A stretch of DNA of 64,000 bases, from positions 186,001 to 250,000 of the forward strand of contig NZ_JACHLK010000007.1 of NCBI RefSeq assembly GCF_014207955.1, written 5' to 3'. The notes under the pieces were generated by a model. The model was not told where the DNA came from and made no database searches. It worked only from the letters and a program-made list of their open reading frames with translations. A program made the position numbers and the translations under genes. The stretch comes from Acidovorax soli (GTDB lineage: Bacteria > Pseudomonadota > Gammaproteobacteria > Burkholderiales > Burkholderiaceae_C). Of this stretch, positions 36,285 to 45,261 are shown in pieces. The stretch's first letter is position 1, and every line of letters starts with the position of its first letter.

Positions 36285-36357
36285 GGAGCCCGTGCGCGGG
36301 GACGAAAGGGCGGGGTCCTGCAAATATTGCATCCGCGGTGTAACCTGCTTCGTATCT

Positions 36358-36386
36358 GGAACGAACTAGGGGTGGACTGGCTCTAC
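36358..36386 (+). promoter_or_regulatory. Possible ECF-type promoter of msrPQ
   Basis: GGAAC (36358-36362) and TCTAC (36382-36386) separated by 19 bp, in the 139-bp gap before msrP. ECF factors often use GGAAC and TCTA-type elements, but the spacer is 2-3 bp longer than usual. Weak support. Confidence 0.25.
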
Positions 36387-36423
36387 CCGTAGCCGAAACC
36401 ACCACCGCCTGACCGGAGCACCC

Positions 36424-37428
36424 ATGCCCTTCCATTCCCGCAATCCGGGTTTCAACCACCCGCATTCTTCCGAGATCACGCCGCGCGCGGCCTATGAGGG
36501 GCGCCGCGACATGCTGCGCCTGATGGCCGGCGGCGCTGCGGGCGCCGCCATGGCGGCCTGGGCGGGACGCGATGCGCTGGCGCAGGCCGCGGCGCCGGCC
36601 CGGCCAGGCAAGCTGGCGGCGCTGGCCGGTGCCAAGTCTGCCGTGGCAGGGGCCGTGTCCATGGAGAAGCTGACCGACTACAAGGACGCCAGCACCTACA
36701 ACAACTTCTACGAGTTCGGCACCGACAAGGCCGACCCTGCGCGCAATGCGCACACGCTCAAGACCTCGCCCTGGACGGTGGAGGTCGAGGGCCTGGTGAA
36801 AAAGCCGGGCAAGTACGGCATCGAGGACCTGCTCAAGCTCAGTGCCCAGGAAGAGCGCATCTACCGCCTGCGCTGTGTGGAGGGCTGGTCCATGGTGATC
36901 CCCTGGGTGGGCTACTCGCTGGCCGAGCTCATCAAGCGCGTGGAGCCGCAGGGCAGTGCCAAGTATGTGGAATTCGTGACCCTGGCGGACAAGGCGACCA
37001 TGCCCTTCGTGGGCTCGCGCGTGCTCGAGTGGCCGTATGTAGAAGGGCTGCGCATGGACGAGGCCATGCACCCGCTGACCCTGCTGGCGTTTGGCATGTA
37101 TGGCGAGGTGCTGCCCAACCAGAACGGTGCGCCGGTACGCCTGGTCGTGCCATGGAAGTACGGCTTCAAGAGCGCCAAGAGCATCGTCAAGATCCGCTTC
37201 ACCGACAAGGAGCCGGGCACGGCCTGGAACAAGGCGGCGCAGCAGGAATATGGCTTCTATTCCAATGTGAACCCCAACGTGGACCACCCGCGCTGGAGCC
37301 AGGCGACCGAGCGGCGCATCGGCGAGGACGGCCTGTTCGCCAAGAAGCGCAAGACGCTGATGTTCAACGGCTATGAGGCCCAGGTGGGTCAGCTCTACGC
37401 CGGCATGGATCTCAAGAAGTTCTACTGA
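36424..37428 (+). CDS. msrP: Protein-methionine-sulfoxide reductase catalytic subunit MsrP
   Basis: A 334-residue periplasmic molybdopterin enzyme (YedY) that repairs oxidised methionine in envelope proteins. A twin-arginine signal is seen as RRDML at residues 27-31 with an Ala-rich h-region ending ALAQA. The molybdenum-ligating Cys lies in [15 protein letters not shown], and [18 protein letters not shown] is a typical cofactor region. ATG 36424 precedes a normal-length MsrP. The msrQ gene follows after 22 bp. Confidence 0.95.
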   Translation: MPFHSRNPGFNHPHSSEITPRAAYEGRRDMLRLMAGGAAGAAMAAWAGRDALAQAAAPARPGKLAALAGAKSAVAGAVSMEKLTDYKDASTYNNFYEFGTDKADPARNAHTLKTSPWTVEVEGLVKKPGKYGIEDLLKLSAQEERIYRLRCVEGWSMVIPWVGYSLAELIKRVEPQGSAKYVEFVTLADKATMPFVGSRVLEWPYVEGLRMDEAMHPLTLLAFGMYGEVLPNQNGAPVRLVVPWKYGFKSAKSIVKIRFTDKEPGTAWNKAAQQEYGFYSNVNPNVDHPRWSQATERRIGEDGLFAKKRKTLMFNGYEAQVGQLYAGMDLKKFY

Positions 37429-37450
37429 GCCGCCCGCCGGGCATGCCCCC

Positions 37451-38086
37451 ATGCGAAAGCTGTTGCTCCATCCCCTGGCCAAGCCGGTGGTGTTCGTGCT
37501 GTGTCTGCTGCCGCTGGCATGGCTGGTCTATGCCGCGGTGTCCAACCAGTTGGGAGCCAACCCTGCCGAGGCCCTGATCCGTTCTACCGGCGACTGGACG
37601 CTGCGCGCCCTGTGCCTGGTGCTCGCGGTGACGCCGCTGCGGGTCATGACTTCGACGCCACAGCTGGCACGTTTTCGGCGCATGCTGGGCTTGTTCGTGT
37701 TCTTCTATGCGCTGCTGCACCTGTTGGGCTATGGTTGGTTCGACATGGGTTTCGAGTTGTCCGAGATCGCGGCGGACATTGCCAAGCGTCCCTTCATCCT
37801 GGTGGGGTTCGCAGCCTTCGTTCTGCTCTTGCTGATGGCGGCCACTTCGTTCAACCGCGCCATCCGCGCCCTCGGAGCCAAGCGCTGGCAGGCGCTGCAC
37901 CGCACGGTCTATGCCGTGGCCGGCCTGGCCGTGCTGCACTTTTTCTGGATGCGCGCGGGCAAGAACAATTTTGGCGAGGTGGCGGTGTATGCGGCCATCC
38001 TGGCGGCATTGCTGGGCTGGCGCGTGTGGCAGGCGGCGCGCAAGCGCGCGGTAAAGGCCGGCGCCGCCGCTGCGGTATCGCGCTAG
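37451..38086 (+). CDS. msrQ: Heme-binding membrane subunit MsrQ
   Basis: A 211-residue integral membrane b-type cytochrome (YedZ) that feeds quinone-derived electrons to MsrP. Five to six hydrophobic segments and heme-ligand His such as those in FYALLHLLGYGWFD, WQALHRTVYAVAGLAVLHFFWM are visible. I chose ATG 37451; the frame is open upstream into msrP. Operon partner of msrP. Confidence 0.93.
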   Translation: MRKLLLHPLAKPVVFVLCLLPLAWLVYAAVSNQLGANPAEALIRSTGDWTLRALCLVLAVTPLRVMTSTPQLARFRRMLGLFVFFYALLHLLGYGWFDMGFELSEIAADIAKRPFILVGFAAFVLLLLMAATSFNRAIRALGAKRWQALHRTVYAVAGLAVLHFFWMRAGKNNFGEVAVYAAILAALLGWRVWQAARKRAVKAGAAAAVSR

Positions 38087-38105
38087 CGGGTCCGCCGCCT
38101 AGGTG

Positions 38106-38930
38106 TCAGCCCACGGCGCGCAGGGCAGGGCGCATCTGGCGTGTCACGGGGTCGATGTGCGCCGTGGGGACCTGGTAGGCGCGGTCGTCGAAGAGGTCGA
38201 TGCCGCACATGAGGTTTTCCACCCAGTCCAAGAAGTCGTTGATGGCCCGCTTGCCCAGGATGGGCGCGCCATGCTGCGGCACCAGCATGGAAATATCGAG
38301 CTGCCGCGCCATGCGCACCCACAGGCGCAGGATCTTGTTGGACACCATGTAGCGGCGGTGAAAGCCTTCCATGCGGGGAATGTGGGCCGCGAGGTCTGTC
38401 ACGGGGATGCTGGCCTCCGCCCCCGACATCATGGACACCCCCAGGTCTCCCGTGAAGAGGATGCGGCTCACCGGGTCGTAGAAGTGGAAGTTGCCTTCCG
38501 AGTGCAGGAAGTGGGCGGGCAGCAGCACCAGTTCGTGGCGCCCCAGGGGCAGGTGGCCGCCGCTGTCGGGCACGCCGATCACGCGGTTCTCGGTCTTGCC
38601 GACCTTGGTGAAATGGGGCGCGAAGCGCTCCCAGACGCGCGAGATCACGAGCGAGGCCTTGGTGCTGGTCATCCAGCGGTCCAGCGAGGCAATGATGTCC
38701 GGATCGGCATGCGAGGCGATCAGGTACGAGAGCTTGTGCGGCGCGAAGTGCTTGGTCATGCCGATGAACAGCTCGTTGAACGCGAGGTTGCCGCCCGGGT
38801 CGATGATGGCGCCGGTGTCGTCGTCCACGATCAGGAACTGGTTGGCCTGCACCGCCTGGCCATCCTCCTCGATCAGGTCGGTGAACATCAGGCAGGCGTG
38901 GTTCTTGTCTCGGTACAGTTCGATGGCCAT
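38106..38930 (-). CDS. MBL-fold protein of the oxygen-binding diiron (ODP) type
   Basis: A 274-residue MBL-fold protein resembling the diiron domain of flavodiiron proteins and ODP chemoreceptor domains. The metal region reads SHADPDIIASL (His-x-Asp-Pro-Asp rather than HxHxDH), followed by LLPAHFLHSEGNFHFYDPVSRILFTGDLG and VPQHGAPILG. There is no flavodoxin domain, so it may sense or bind O2/NO rather than reduce it. Convergent with msrQ across 19 bp. Function beyond fold is inferred. Confidence 0.82.
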   Translation of the reverse strand: MAIELYRDKNHACLMFTDLIEEDGQAVQANQFLIVDDDTGAIIDPGGNLAFNELFIGMTKHFAPHKLSYLIASHADPDIIASLDRWMTSTKASLVISRVWERFAPHFTKVGKTENRVIGVPDSGGHLPLGRHELVLLPAHFLHSEGNFHFYDPVSRILFTGDLGVSMMSGAEASIPVTDLAAHIPRMEGFHRRYMVSNKILRLWVRMARQLDISMLVPQHGAPILGKRAINDFLDWVENLMCGIDLFDDRAYQVPTAHIDPVTRQMRPALRAVG

Positions 38931-39040
38931 GGCAGTGCTGCAGTGCTAAAGCCGCGACTGTAGGCCGGGGGCGCCCTGACGCGCTTGATGGAGATCAAGC
39001 GGCCGGCAATCAGGGCAGCCTTGCGTGCCGCCAGGGTCGA

Positions 39041-39250
39041 TCAGCGCGCCGCGGAAGCGGGGGGCTGGGGTGCGGCCGTGGCCGTCGAAGGGGCTGCGCC
39101 CGGGGTCAGGGTTTCGGGCAAGGTGGCACGCTGGGCCGCGGCGGGACCCGAGGGCAGGTACAGCGGGCCGCGCTGGCCACAACCCGAGATGGCTGCCGCA
39201 CTGGCAGCAAGGACAAGCGTCCTGACTAGAATTTGGGATGCTTTCAACAT
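39041..39250 (-). CDS. lptM: LPS translocon maturation chaperone LptM
   Basis: A 69-residue lipoprotein. After a short signal sequence the lipobox ends ISGC, and the mature start [10 protein letters not shown] is the hallmark of LptM (formerly YifL), which helps form the correct disulfides in LptD. The remainder is Pro/Ala-rich. ATG 39250 is on the minus strand; a longer upstream frame reading through cyaY is not needed. Divergent from cyaY with 12 bp between starts, a common pairing. Confidence 0.9.
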   Translation of the reverse strand: MLKASQILVRTLVLAASAAAISGCGQRGPLYLPSGPAAAQRATLPETLTPGAAPSTATAAPQPPASAAR

Positions 39251-39262
39251 GCGCAAATTGTA

Positions 39263-39592
39263 ATGACTGACCTTGAATTCCAGGACCAGGCCGAGAAACT
39301 GCTGGCGGCTGTCGAGCGCAGTTGCGATGCACTCAACGACACCACAGACGCCGACATCGATAACCAGCGCTCGGGTGGCATGATCACGCTGAGCTTCGCC
39401 AACCGCAGCCAGATCGTCATCAACCTGCAAAAGCCGCTGCACGAGGTGTGGATGGCGGCCAAGTCGGGCGGCTACCACTACAAGTTCGATGGCGCGGTGT
39501 GGCAGGACACCAAGGGCGGTGGCGAGTTCTTTGCGCGCCTGACCGAAGACGCGCGCACGCAGTCGGGGCTGCCACTGGTTTTCGCGCCCTGA
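39263..39592 (+). CDS. cyaY: Iron donor protein CyaY (frataxin)
   Basis: A 109-residue frataxin homologue that modulates iron-sulfur cluster assembly. The acidic first helix ([23 protein letters not shown] in pattern), then [20 protein letters not shown] and the [18 protein letters not shown] signature are clear. ATG 39263 gives the usual short N-terminus. Divergent from lptM. Confidence 0.95.
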   Translation: MTDLEFQDQAEKLLAAVERSCDALNDTTDADIDNQRSGGMITLSFANRSQIVINLQKPLHEVWMAAKSGGYHYKFDGAVWQDTKGGGEFFARLTEDARTQSGLPLVFAP

Positions 39593-39601
39593 GGGCCTTC
39601 C

Positions 39602-39636
39602 AAAAAACCGAGGGCCGCATGGCGCGGCCCTCGGTT
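39602..39636 (-). terminator. Intrinsic terminator of the PBP1A gene
   Basis: Stem CCGAGGGCCGC/GCGGCCCTCGG with a 5-base loop, extended by A/T pairs, and a T run on the minus strand. Between convergent cyaY and the PBP1A gene; no T run on the plus side. Confidence 0.85.
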
Positions 39637-39652
39637 CAAGAATCCCCGGCGG

Positions 39653-42064
39653 TCAATTCCGGAACAGATCGAGAATGCGGTTGCGCTCTTCCGTGGGGGG
39701 GGGCGCGTGCGGGGCCACATCGGGTCCGCCGGTGCTGCGCTGCTGTTCCTCCAGCCCCACGCTGGCGATGCCGGAGTTGCGCGCATATTCCTCGTAGAAC
39801 CATTCTCCGCCCACGTTGACCACGCCGGGCGGCACGACGGGCTCGCTCACAGGGACGCCCTTGAGTGCGCGTTCCATGAAGCTGATCCACACCGGCAGGC
39901 TGAGGCCGCCGCCGGTTTCGCGGCTGCCCAGGTTGCGCGGCGTGTCGTAGCCGATCCAGGTGACGGCGGCGATGGTCGGTTGGTAGCCGGCAAACCAGGC
40001 GTCCACCGAGTCGTTGGTGGTACCGGTCTTGCCGGCCAGGTCCGGCCGCTTCAAGGTGCCTTGTGCGCGCGCCGCCGTGCCGGAGCGGGTGACCTCCTGC
40101 AGCAGGCTGTTCATCACGAAGGCATTGCGTGCATCGATGGCGCGCGGCAGTTCGGCCGTGGTCGGTGGAGTGACTTCGGAAATGATACGGCCCTTGTGGT
40201 CGGTGACCTTGGCGATCAGCCAGGGGTTGACGCGGTAGCCCCCGTTGGCGAACACCGCGTACGCCGATGCCATCTGCAGCGGCGTGACCGAGCCGGCACC
40301 CAGCGCCATGGTCAGGTAGGCGGGGTGCTTCTCGGCATCGAAGCCGAAGCGCGACACCCATTCCTGCGCAGTCTTGGGACCGACAGCCTGCAGGATGCGG
40401 ATGGAGATCATGTTCTTGGACTTGGCCAGGCCTGTGCGCAAGGTCATGGGACCGTCGTACTTGCCGTCGTAGTTCTTGGGCTCCCAGGGCTGGCCGCCAG
40501 TGGTGCCAGCGTCGAAGAACAGCGGTGCGTCATTGACCACGGTCGCGGGAGTGAAGCCCTTTTCCAGCGCAGCTGAGTAGATGAAGGGCTTGAAGCTGGA
40601 GCCCGGCTGGCGCCAGGCCTGCGCCGCGTGGTTGAACTTGTTCTTGTCGAAGTCGAAGCCTCCGACCAGGGCGCGGATGGATCCATTGCGCGGGTCGAGC
40701 GCCACGAAAGCGCCTTCGACCTCGGGCAGCTGGGTGATCTCCCAAGCGCCCTTGGGGGTCTTGACCACGCGGATCACAGCGCCACGGCGGATCTTGATGT
40801 TGGGCGGTGCCTTGTCGCTCAGACCGGACTGCGCGGGCTTCAAGCCGTCGCCCGTGATCTCCAGGTTGTCGCCATTCGCGCGGGCCGCAAGGATCTTGCG
40901 CGGGCCGGCTTCAAGCACCACGGCAGCCATCACATCGCCATTGTCGGGGTGGTTGGCCAGGGCGTCGTCCACAGCGTCTTCCACCTCGGCCGCCGCGGTG
41001 GGCAGCACCACGAACTTCTCGGGGCCGCGGTACTGCTGGCGGCGCTCGTAGTCCATGATGCCGCGGCGCAGGGCGGTGTACGCCGCTTCCTGTTCGCCAG
41101 CGTTCAGGGTTGTGTAGACATTCAAGCCGCGGGTATAGGCCTCGTTGCCATACTGCGTGAAGATGAGTTGGCGGGCCATCTCGGCCACGTACTCGGCATG
41201 GATGCGCGTGTTGTCCGGGCCGCTGCGGATCTTGAGGTCTTCCTTCTTGGCGGCGGCGGCTTCCTGGGCGGTGATGAAGCCATTCTCTTCCATGCGCTCG
41301 ATGATGTAGAGCTGGCGTGAGCGCGCGCGCTTGGGGTTGCTGATGGGGTTGTAGGCAGAGGGGGCCTTGGGCAGGCCGGCCAGCATCGCTGCCTCGGCAA
41401 TCGAAATGGATTTGAGCGGCTTGCCGAAGTAAGCTTCCGCGGCTGCAGAAAATCCGTAGGCACGGTTGCCCAGGTAAATCTGGTTCATGTAAATCTCAAG
41501 GATCTGGTCCTTGGACAACATATGCTCCAGCTTGAATGTCAGTAATATTTCGTAAATTTTGCGAGTAAATGTTTTCTCTGACGACAGATAAACATTGCGC
41601 GCCACCTGCATTGTGATAGTGGAGGCGCCCTGGCTTTTCACGCGGCCCAGATTGGCCAGGCCCGCGCGAATCACGCCCTTGTAGTCCACACCGCCGTGCT
41701 GGAAGAAGCGCGCGTCCTCGATGGCCAGCACTGCGTCCTTCATGACCTTGGGGATCTCCCGGATCGGGGTGAGATTGCGCCGCTCTTCGCCGAACTCGCC
41801 CAGCAGGGCGCCTTCCGACGAGTAGACCCGCAGTGGCAGCTTGGGGCGGTAGTCCGCCAGGTCCGAGATATCGGGCAGGTTGGGGTAGGCCACCGACAGC
41901 GCCACGGCAATGGTCAGCAGCAGGCCCAGTGCTCCGGCAACCGCAAGGCCTGTGGTCCACAGCACGAAGCGGATCAGCCAGCGGAGCCAGGTAGGACGGG
42001 AAGGCGCGGAAGCAGTGGTCGAGGAGTCGGCTGGCTTTTGCTGTGGGGAAGAGGACGGCGGCAT
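39653..42064 (-). CDS. mrcA: Penicillin-binding protein 1A
   Basis: An 803-residue bifunctional peptidoglycan synthase. One N-terminal TM (about 30-52), a GT51 glycosyltransferase domain with EDARFFQHGGVD and GASTITMQVARN, an OB-like insert, and a transpeptidase domain with SSFKPF (SxxK serine), SKN and KTGTTND. ATG 42064 has GGAG just upstream; the frame extends to 42196 without a better start. Divergent from pilM, the standard neighbourhood in betaproteobacteria. Confidence 0.95.
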   Translation of the reverse strand: MPPSSSPQQKPADSSTTASAPSRPTWLRWLIRFVLWTTGLAVAGALGLLLTIAVALSVAYPNLPDISDLADYRPKLPLRVYSSEGALLGEFGEERRNLTPIREIPKVMKDAVLAIEDARFFQHGGVDYKGVIRAGLANLGRVKSQGASTITMQVARNVYLSSEKTFTRKIYEILLTFKLEHMLSKDQILEIYMNQIYLGNRAYGFSAAAEAYFGKPLKSISIAEAAMLAGLPKAPSAYNPISNPKRARSRQLYIIERMEENGFITAQEAAAAKKEDLKIRSGPDNTRIHAEYVAEMARQLIFTQYGNEAYTRGLNVYTTLNAGEQEAAYTALRRGIMDYERRQQYRGPEKFVVLPTAAAEVEDAVDDALANHPDNGDVMAAVVLEAGPRKILAARANGDNLEITGDGLKPAQSGLSDKAPPNIKIRRGAVIRVVKTPKGAWEITQLPEVEGAFVALDPRNGSIRALVGGFDFDKNKFNHAAQAWRQPGSSFKPFIYSAALEKGFTPATVVNDAPLFFDAGTTGGQPWEPKNYDGKYDGPMTLRTGLAKSKNMISIRILQAVGPKTAQEWVSRFGFDAEKHPAYLTMALGAGSVTPLQMASAYAVFANGGYRVNPWLIAKVTDHKGRIISEVTPPTTAELPRAIDARNAFVMNSLLQEVTRSGTAARAQGTLKRPDLAGKTGTTNDSVDAWFAGYQPTIAAVTWIGYDTPRNLGSRETGGGLSLPVWISFMERALKGVPVSEPVVPPGVVNVGGEWFYEEYARNSGIASVGLEEQQRSTGGPDVAPHAPPPTEERNRILDLFRN

Positions 42065-42244
42065 ATCGCTCCGATTGGTGGAGACGCCATTATAAAAATC
42101 TCGCGCCTCTTTCAGTGGAAACGGCCCAAAGGCTCCGACCAGCGGTCTTGGCGGCCGCTTTACGGTCTTGCAATTGCGCCGAGCCTGCCCAACCAATCGT
42201 GTGGTTTTGGCAACGCTCGGAACGGATCAGATGGGGAAAATTCT

Positions 42245-42273
42245 TTGCCGGTGAACTACCTTACTGATAGCAT
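42245..42273 (+). promoter_or_regulatory. Candidate promoter of the pilMNOPQ operon
   Basis: TTGCCG (42245-42250), 17-bp spacer, TAGCAT (42268-42273), in the 265-bp gap between the divergent PBP1A and pilM genes, about 57 bp before the pilM start. Confidence 0.45.
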
Positions 42274-42329
42274 TCATGTGAAGTGTTAAGTTTTGTTGCG
42301 TCATTTTGACAAGTTACAGGGGACCAATC

Positions 42330-43409
42330 TTGATCTCAACGGGATCTTTGTTCAGTCGCCAGGCTGCGCCTCTGCTGGGTATCGACATCAGCTCATCCAG
42401 CGTCAAGTTGGTCGAGTTGGGGCGGGACAAGGCGGGAGGCCTGGTCCTTGAGCGCTGCGCCATCGAGCCGCTGGAACGCGGCTGGATCACCGATGGCAAT
42501 ATCGAAAAGTTCGACGAAGTGGCTGAAGCCCTGCGTCGCCTCGTCAAGAAAAGCGGCACCCGCACCAAAAATGTGGCGCTGGCTTTGCCGCCTTCGGCGG
42601 TGATCACCAAGAAGATCACCCTGCCCGGCGGAATGACCGAGCAGGAGCTCGAAGTCCAGGTCGAGTCCGAAGCAAATCAGTACATTCCTTTCTCTCTGGA
42701 CGAGGTGAGCCTGGACTTTTGTGTCATAGGTCCCAGCAAGAGTTCCCCGGGAGATGTGGAGGTGTTGATTGCTGCTTCCCGCAAGGAAAAGGTGCAGGAC
42801 CGCCAGGGTCTGGCAGAAGCTGCCGGTCTCAAGCCCGTGGTGGTGGATATTGAATCCAACGCTTCGCGCCTGGCGGCCGGTCGCCTGATCGAGGCCTTGC
42901 CCAACAAGGGCGTGGACGCCCTGGTGGCCTTGTTCGAAGTGGGCGCCGTGACCACCAGCATGCAGGTCATCCGCAACGAGGAAGTGGTTTATGACCGTGA
43001 CCAGGCATTCGGTGGCGCGCAACTGACCCAGCTGATCGTCCGCCAATATGGTTTCTCGGTGGAAGAAGCCGAGAACAAGAAGCGCAACGGCGATCTGCCC
43101 GAGGATTACCAAGCGGCTGTGCTGCGTCCTTTTGTGGACAACATGGCCCAGGAAATCGGCCGGGCGCTGCAGTTCTTCTTCACCAGCACGCCCCACAACC
43201 GCATTGATCACATCGTCCTGGCCGGCGGCTCTGCTCCGCTGCCCGGTTTGACGGAAGCGGTCACCCAGCAAACAGGTTTTGCCTGCAGCCTGGCCAATCC
43301 CTTTGATGGCATGGAAATCGGCAACTCGGTGCGGCTCAAGAAGATGGTGCGCGAAGCGCCGTCTTATCTGACATCGTGCGGCCTGGCCATGCGGAGGTTC
43401 CTGCAGTGA
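42330..43409 (+). CDS. pilM: Type IV pilus assembly protein PilM
   Basis: A 359-residue cytoplasmic actin-like ATPase-fold protein of the pilus alignment complex; it binds the PilN cytoplasmic tail. The nucleotide-fold start PLLGIDISSSSVKLVELGRD is classical. The start codon is TTG 42330, preceded by AGGGGA at 7 bases; the frame has no suitable ATG at the N-terminus. Its stop overlaps the GTG start of pilN. Confidence 0.94.
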   Translation: MISTGSLFSRQAAPLLGIDISSSSVKLVELGRDKAGGLVLERCAIEPLERGWITDGNIEKFDEVAEALRRLVKKSGTRTKNVALALPPSAVITKKITLPGGMTEQELEVQVESEANQYIPFSLDEVSLDFCVIGPSKSSPGDVEVLIAASRKEKVQDRQGLAEAAGLKPVVVDIESNASRLAAGRLIEALPNKGVDALVALFEVGAVTTSMQVIRNEEVVYDRDQAFGGAQLTQLIVRQYGFSVEEAENKKRNGDLPEDYQAAVLRPFVDNMAQEIGRALQFFFTSTPHNRIDHIVLAGGSAPLPGLTEAVTQQTGFACSLANPFDGMEIGNSVRLKKMVREAPSYLTSCGLAMRRFLQ

Positions 43410-44014
43410 TTTTGATTAACCTACTTCCCCACCGGGAAGCCGCCAGAAAACGCCGCCGTGAAAGCTTTCAGGCGACGATGGTGGCCTCTGCCATTGCCGG
43501 TCTGCTCATCGCAGGGCTGATCTATTGGGTCTTGCAAACGCTGATTGCGGATCAACAAGCAAGAAATGGTGTCCTGAAGGCCGAAATTCAAGTGCTTGAA
43601 GGTCAGATCAAGGAGATTGCAAACATCGAAGAGGAAATCGCCGCCCTGCGCGCACGTCAGAAGGCGGTGGAGGATCTGCAGGCGGACCGCAATCTGCCCG
43701 TTCACCTATTGACGGAGCTCGTCAAGCAGCTGCCGGACGGGGTGTATGTGACAAACCTGAAGCAAACCAACCAGTCGATCGAACTCAAGGGCGTTGCACA
43801 GTCCAATGAGCGTATCTCTGAAATGCTGCGCAATCTTTCCAACAACACGCCCTGGTTGTCCAAGCCTGAGTTGGTGGAGATTGTGGCCAGCAATGTGGCG
43901 TTGAGTTCGCGGGACAGCCGGCGCGTAGCATCATTCAATCTGCGTTTCCAATTGGTTAGATCCAGCGAAGCACGCAAGGCAATGGAAACAGCGGCAAGCT
44001 CTGCAAAAGGCTGA
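43406..44014 (+). CDS. pilN: Type IV pilus assembly protein PilN
   Basis: A 202-residue bitopic protein. The N-terminal cytoplasmic motif INLLPHREAARKRRR, which binds PilM, is followed by a TM (about 25-45), a coiled coil and a ferredoxin-like periplasmic domain (DGVYVTNLKQTNQSIELKGVA in pattern). The start is GTG 43406 overlapping the pilM stop (GTGA); the Met at 43376 lies inside pilM. From here GC content falls and A/T-ending codons become common. Confidence 0.93.
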   Translation: MILINLLPHREAARKRRRESFQATMVASAIAGLLIAGLIYWVLQTLIADQQARNGVLKAEIQVLEGQIKEIANIEEEIAALRARQKAVEDLQADRNLPVHLLTELVKQLPDGVYVTNLKQTNQSIELKGVAQSNERISEMLRNLSNNTPWLSKPELVEIVASNVALSSRDSRRVASFNLRFQLVRSSEARKAMETAASSAKG

Positions 44015-44020
44015 CCCACC

Positions 44021-44719
44021 ATGGCAACGAAAAAAGTCCAAAAAATCAACGTATCTGAACAGTTCTTGAACTTGCAGCGCCAGTTCAGCAACTTGGATAC
44101 CAAAGATCCTTCGCTGTGGCCGCCGCTGCCACGGTACATTCTGTGCCTTTTCATCATTGTGGCAGTAGTTGCTGTACTGTGGTTTTTTAAGCTGACAGAC
44201 TATGAGGTGGAACTGCAAACGGAAAAGGCCACGGAGCTCACCTTGCGCGAGGATTACAAACAAAAGCTTCAGAAGGCGGTAAGCCTGGATGCCTTGAAGA
44301 AGCAGCGCGAGCAGATTCAGCAATACGTTATCCAATTGGAAAAGCAACTGCCTAGCAAAGCTGAGATGGCCGCGCTTCTTTCTGACATCAACCAGTCTGG
44401 TTTGGGGCGGAGTTTGCAGTTTGAGCTCTTCCGGCCAGGGCAGGTTGTTGTTCGCGAATACTATGCGGAGCTGCCAATTGCAGTCCGGGTAACCGGGCGT
44501 TATCACGATATGGGTGCATTCGCTTCGGATATTGCCCACTTGTCGCGAATTGTCACTTTGAATGATGTGGCGATTTCCTCGCCACAGGGAAAAGATAAAG
44601 AGCGTGATGCAGCCAACGGCGTCTTGGTAATGGATGCCACGGCTCGGACCTTCCGATATCTGGATACTGAAGAAATTCAAGCACAGCGCAAGACGGCAGC
44701 GAAGGGAGCTGCGAAATGA
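44021..44719 (+). CDS. pilO: Type IV pilus assembly protein PilO
   Basis: A 232-residue inner-membrane partner of PilN, with one TM (about 45-62), a coiled-coil segment (EKATELTLREDYKQKLQKAVSLDALKKQREQ in pattern) and a periplasmic domain with LPSKAEMAALLSDINQSGLGRSLQFELF, diagnostic of PilO. It forms the PilN-PilO-PilP alignment complex. Codon use is more A/T-rich than outside the operon. Overlaps pilP start by 4 bp. Confidence 0.94.
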   Translation: MATKKVQKINVSEQFLNLQRQFSNLDTKDPSLWPPLPRYILCLFIIVAVVAVLWFFKLTDYEVELQTEKATELTLREDYKQKLQKAVSLDALKKQREQIQQYVIQLEKQLPSKAEMAALLSDINQSGLGRSLQFELFRPGQVVVREYYAELPIAVRVTGRYHDMGAFASDIAHLSRIVTLNDVAISSPQGKDKERDAANGVLVMDATARTFRYLDTEEIQAQRKTAAKGAAK

Positions 44720-45261
44720 GAATACTTAAAAGCAGTCTGTTGCTTGCTTGTGTCGCGTTGCTTGGCGGTTGTGTTGGCTCCGGTGAAGATGAGGTGCGGC
44801 AGTGGATCACTGAAGAGCGTGCTCAGGCCAAGCCAAGAGTGACACCAATTACCGAGCCTAAGCAATTCAAACCGGAGGCCTATGCGGCGGACGCCCAGTT
44901 GGAACCTTTCAACCCTTTAAAGCTGACACAAGCTTTGCGCAGAGAGTCGGCGCAGCTGGCTTCCAATGCGGCGTTGATTGCGCCTGAAATGGCGCGCCGC
45001 AAAGAGCCTTTGGAAGCTTATCCGCTGGACACCATCAAGATGGTGGGTAGCCTTCAAAAGAAGGGCCAACCCGCTGCCTTGGTCACTGCCGACAAATTGC
45101 TGTACCAGGTCACAGTGGGTCAGTACCTTGGGCAAAGCTATGGACGGATTACGTCCATCAATGAGACAGCCATTCAGCTGCGTGAAATTGTGCAGGACGC
45201 GACGGGTGACTGGATTGAACGTACGACGTCGCTTGAGTTGCAAGAAGGGGTAAAAAAATGA
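44716..45261 (+). CDS. pilP: Type IV pilus assembly lipoprotein PilP
   Basis: A 181-residue lipoprotein with lipobox LLGGC near residue 18 and a C-terminal HR domain that binds PilQ (MVGSLQKKGQPAALVTADKLLYQVTVGQYLGQSYGRI in pattern). Leucine is often TTG or CTT here rather than CTG. Its ATG overlaps pilO and its stop overlaps pilQ, both by 4 bp. Confidence 0.93.
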   Translation: MRILKSSLLLACVALLGGCVGSGEDEVRQWITEERAQAKPRVTPITEPKQFKPEAYAADAQLEPFNPLKLTQALRRESAQLASNAALIAPEMARRKEPLEAYPLDTIKMVGSLQKKGQPAALVTADKLLYQVTVGQYLGQSYGRITSINETAIQLREIVQDATGDWIERTTSLELQEGVKK

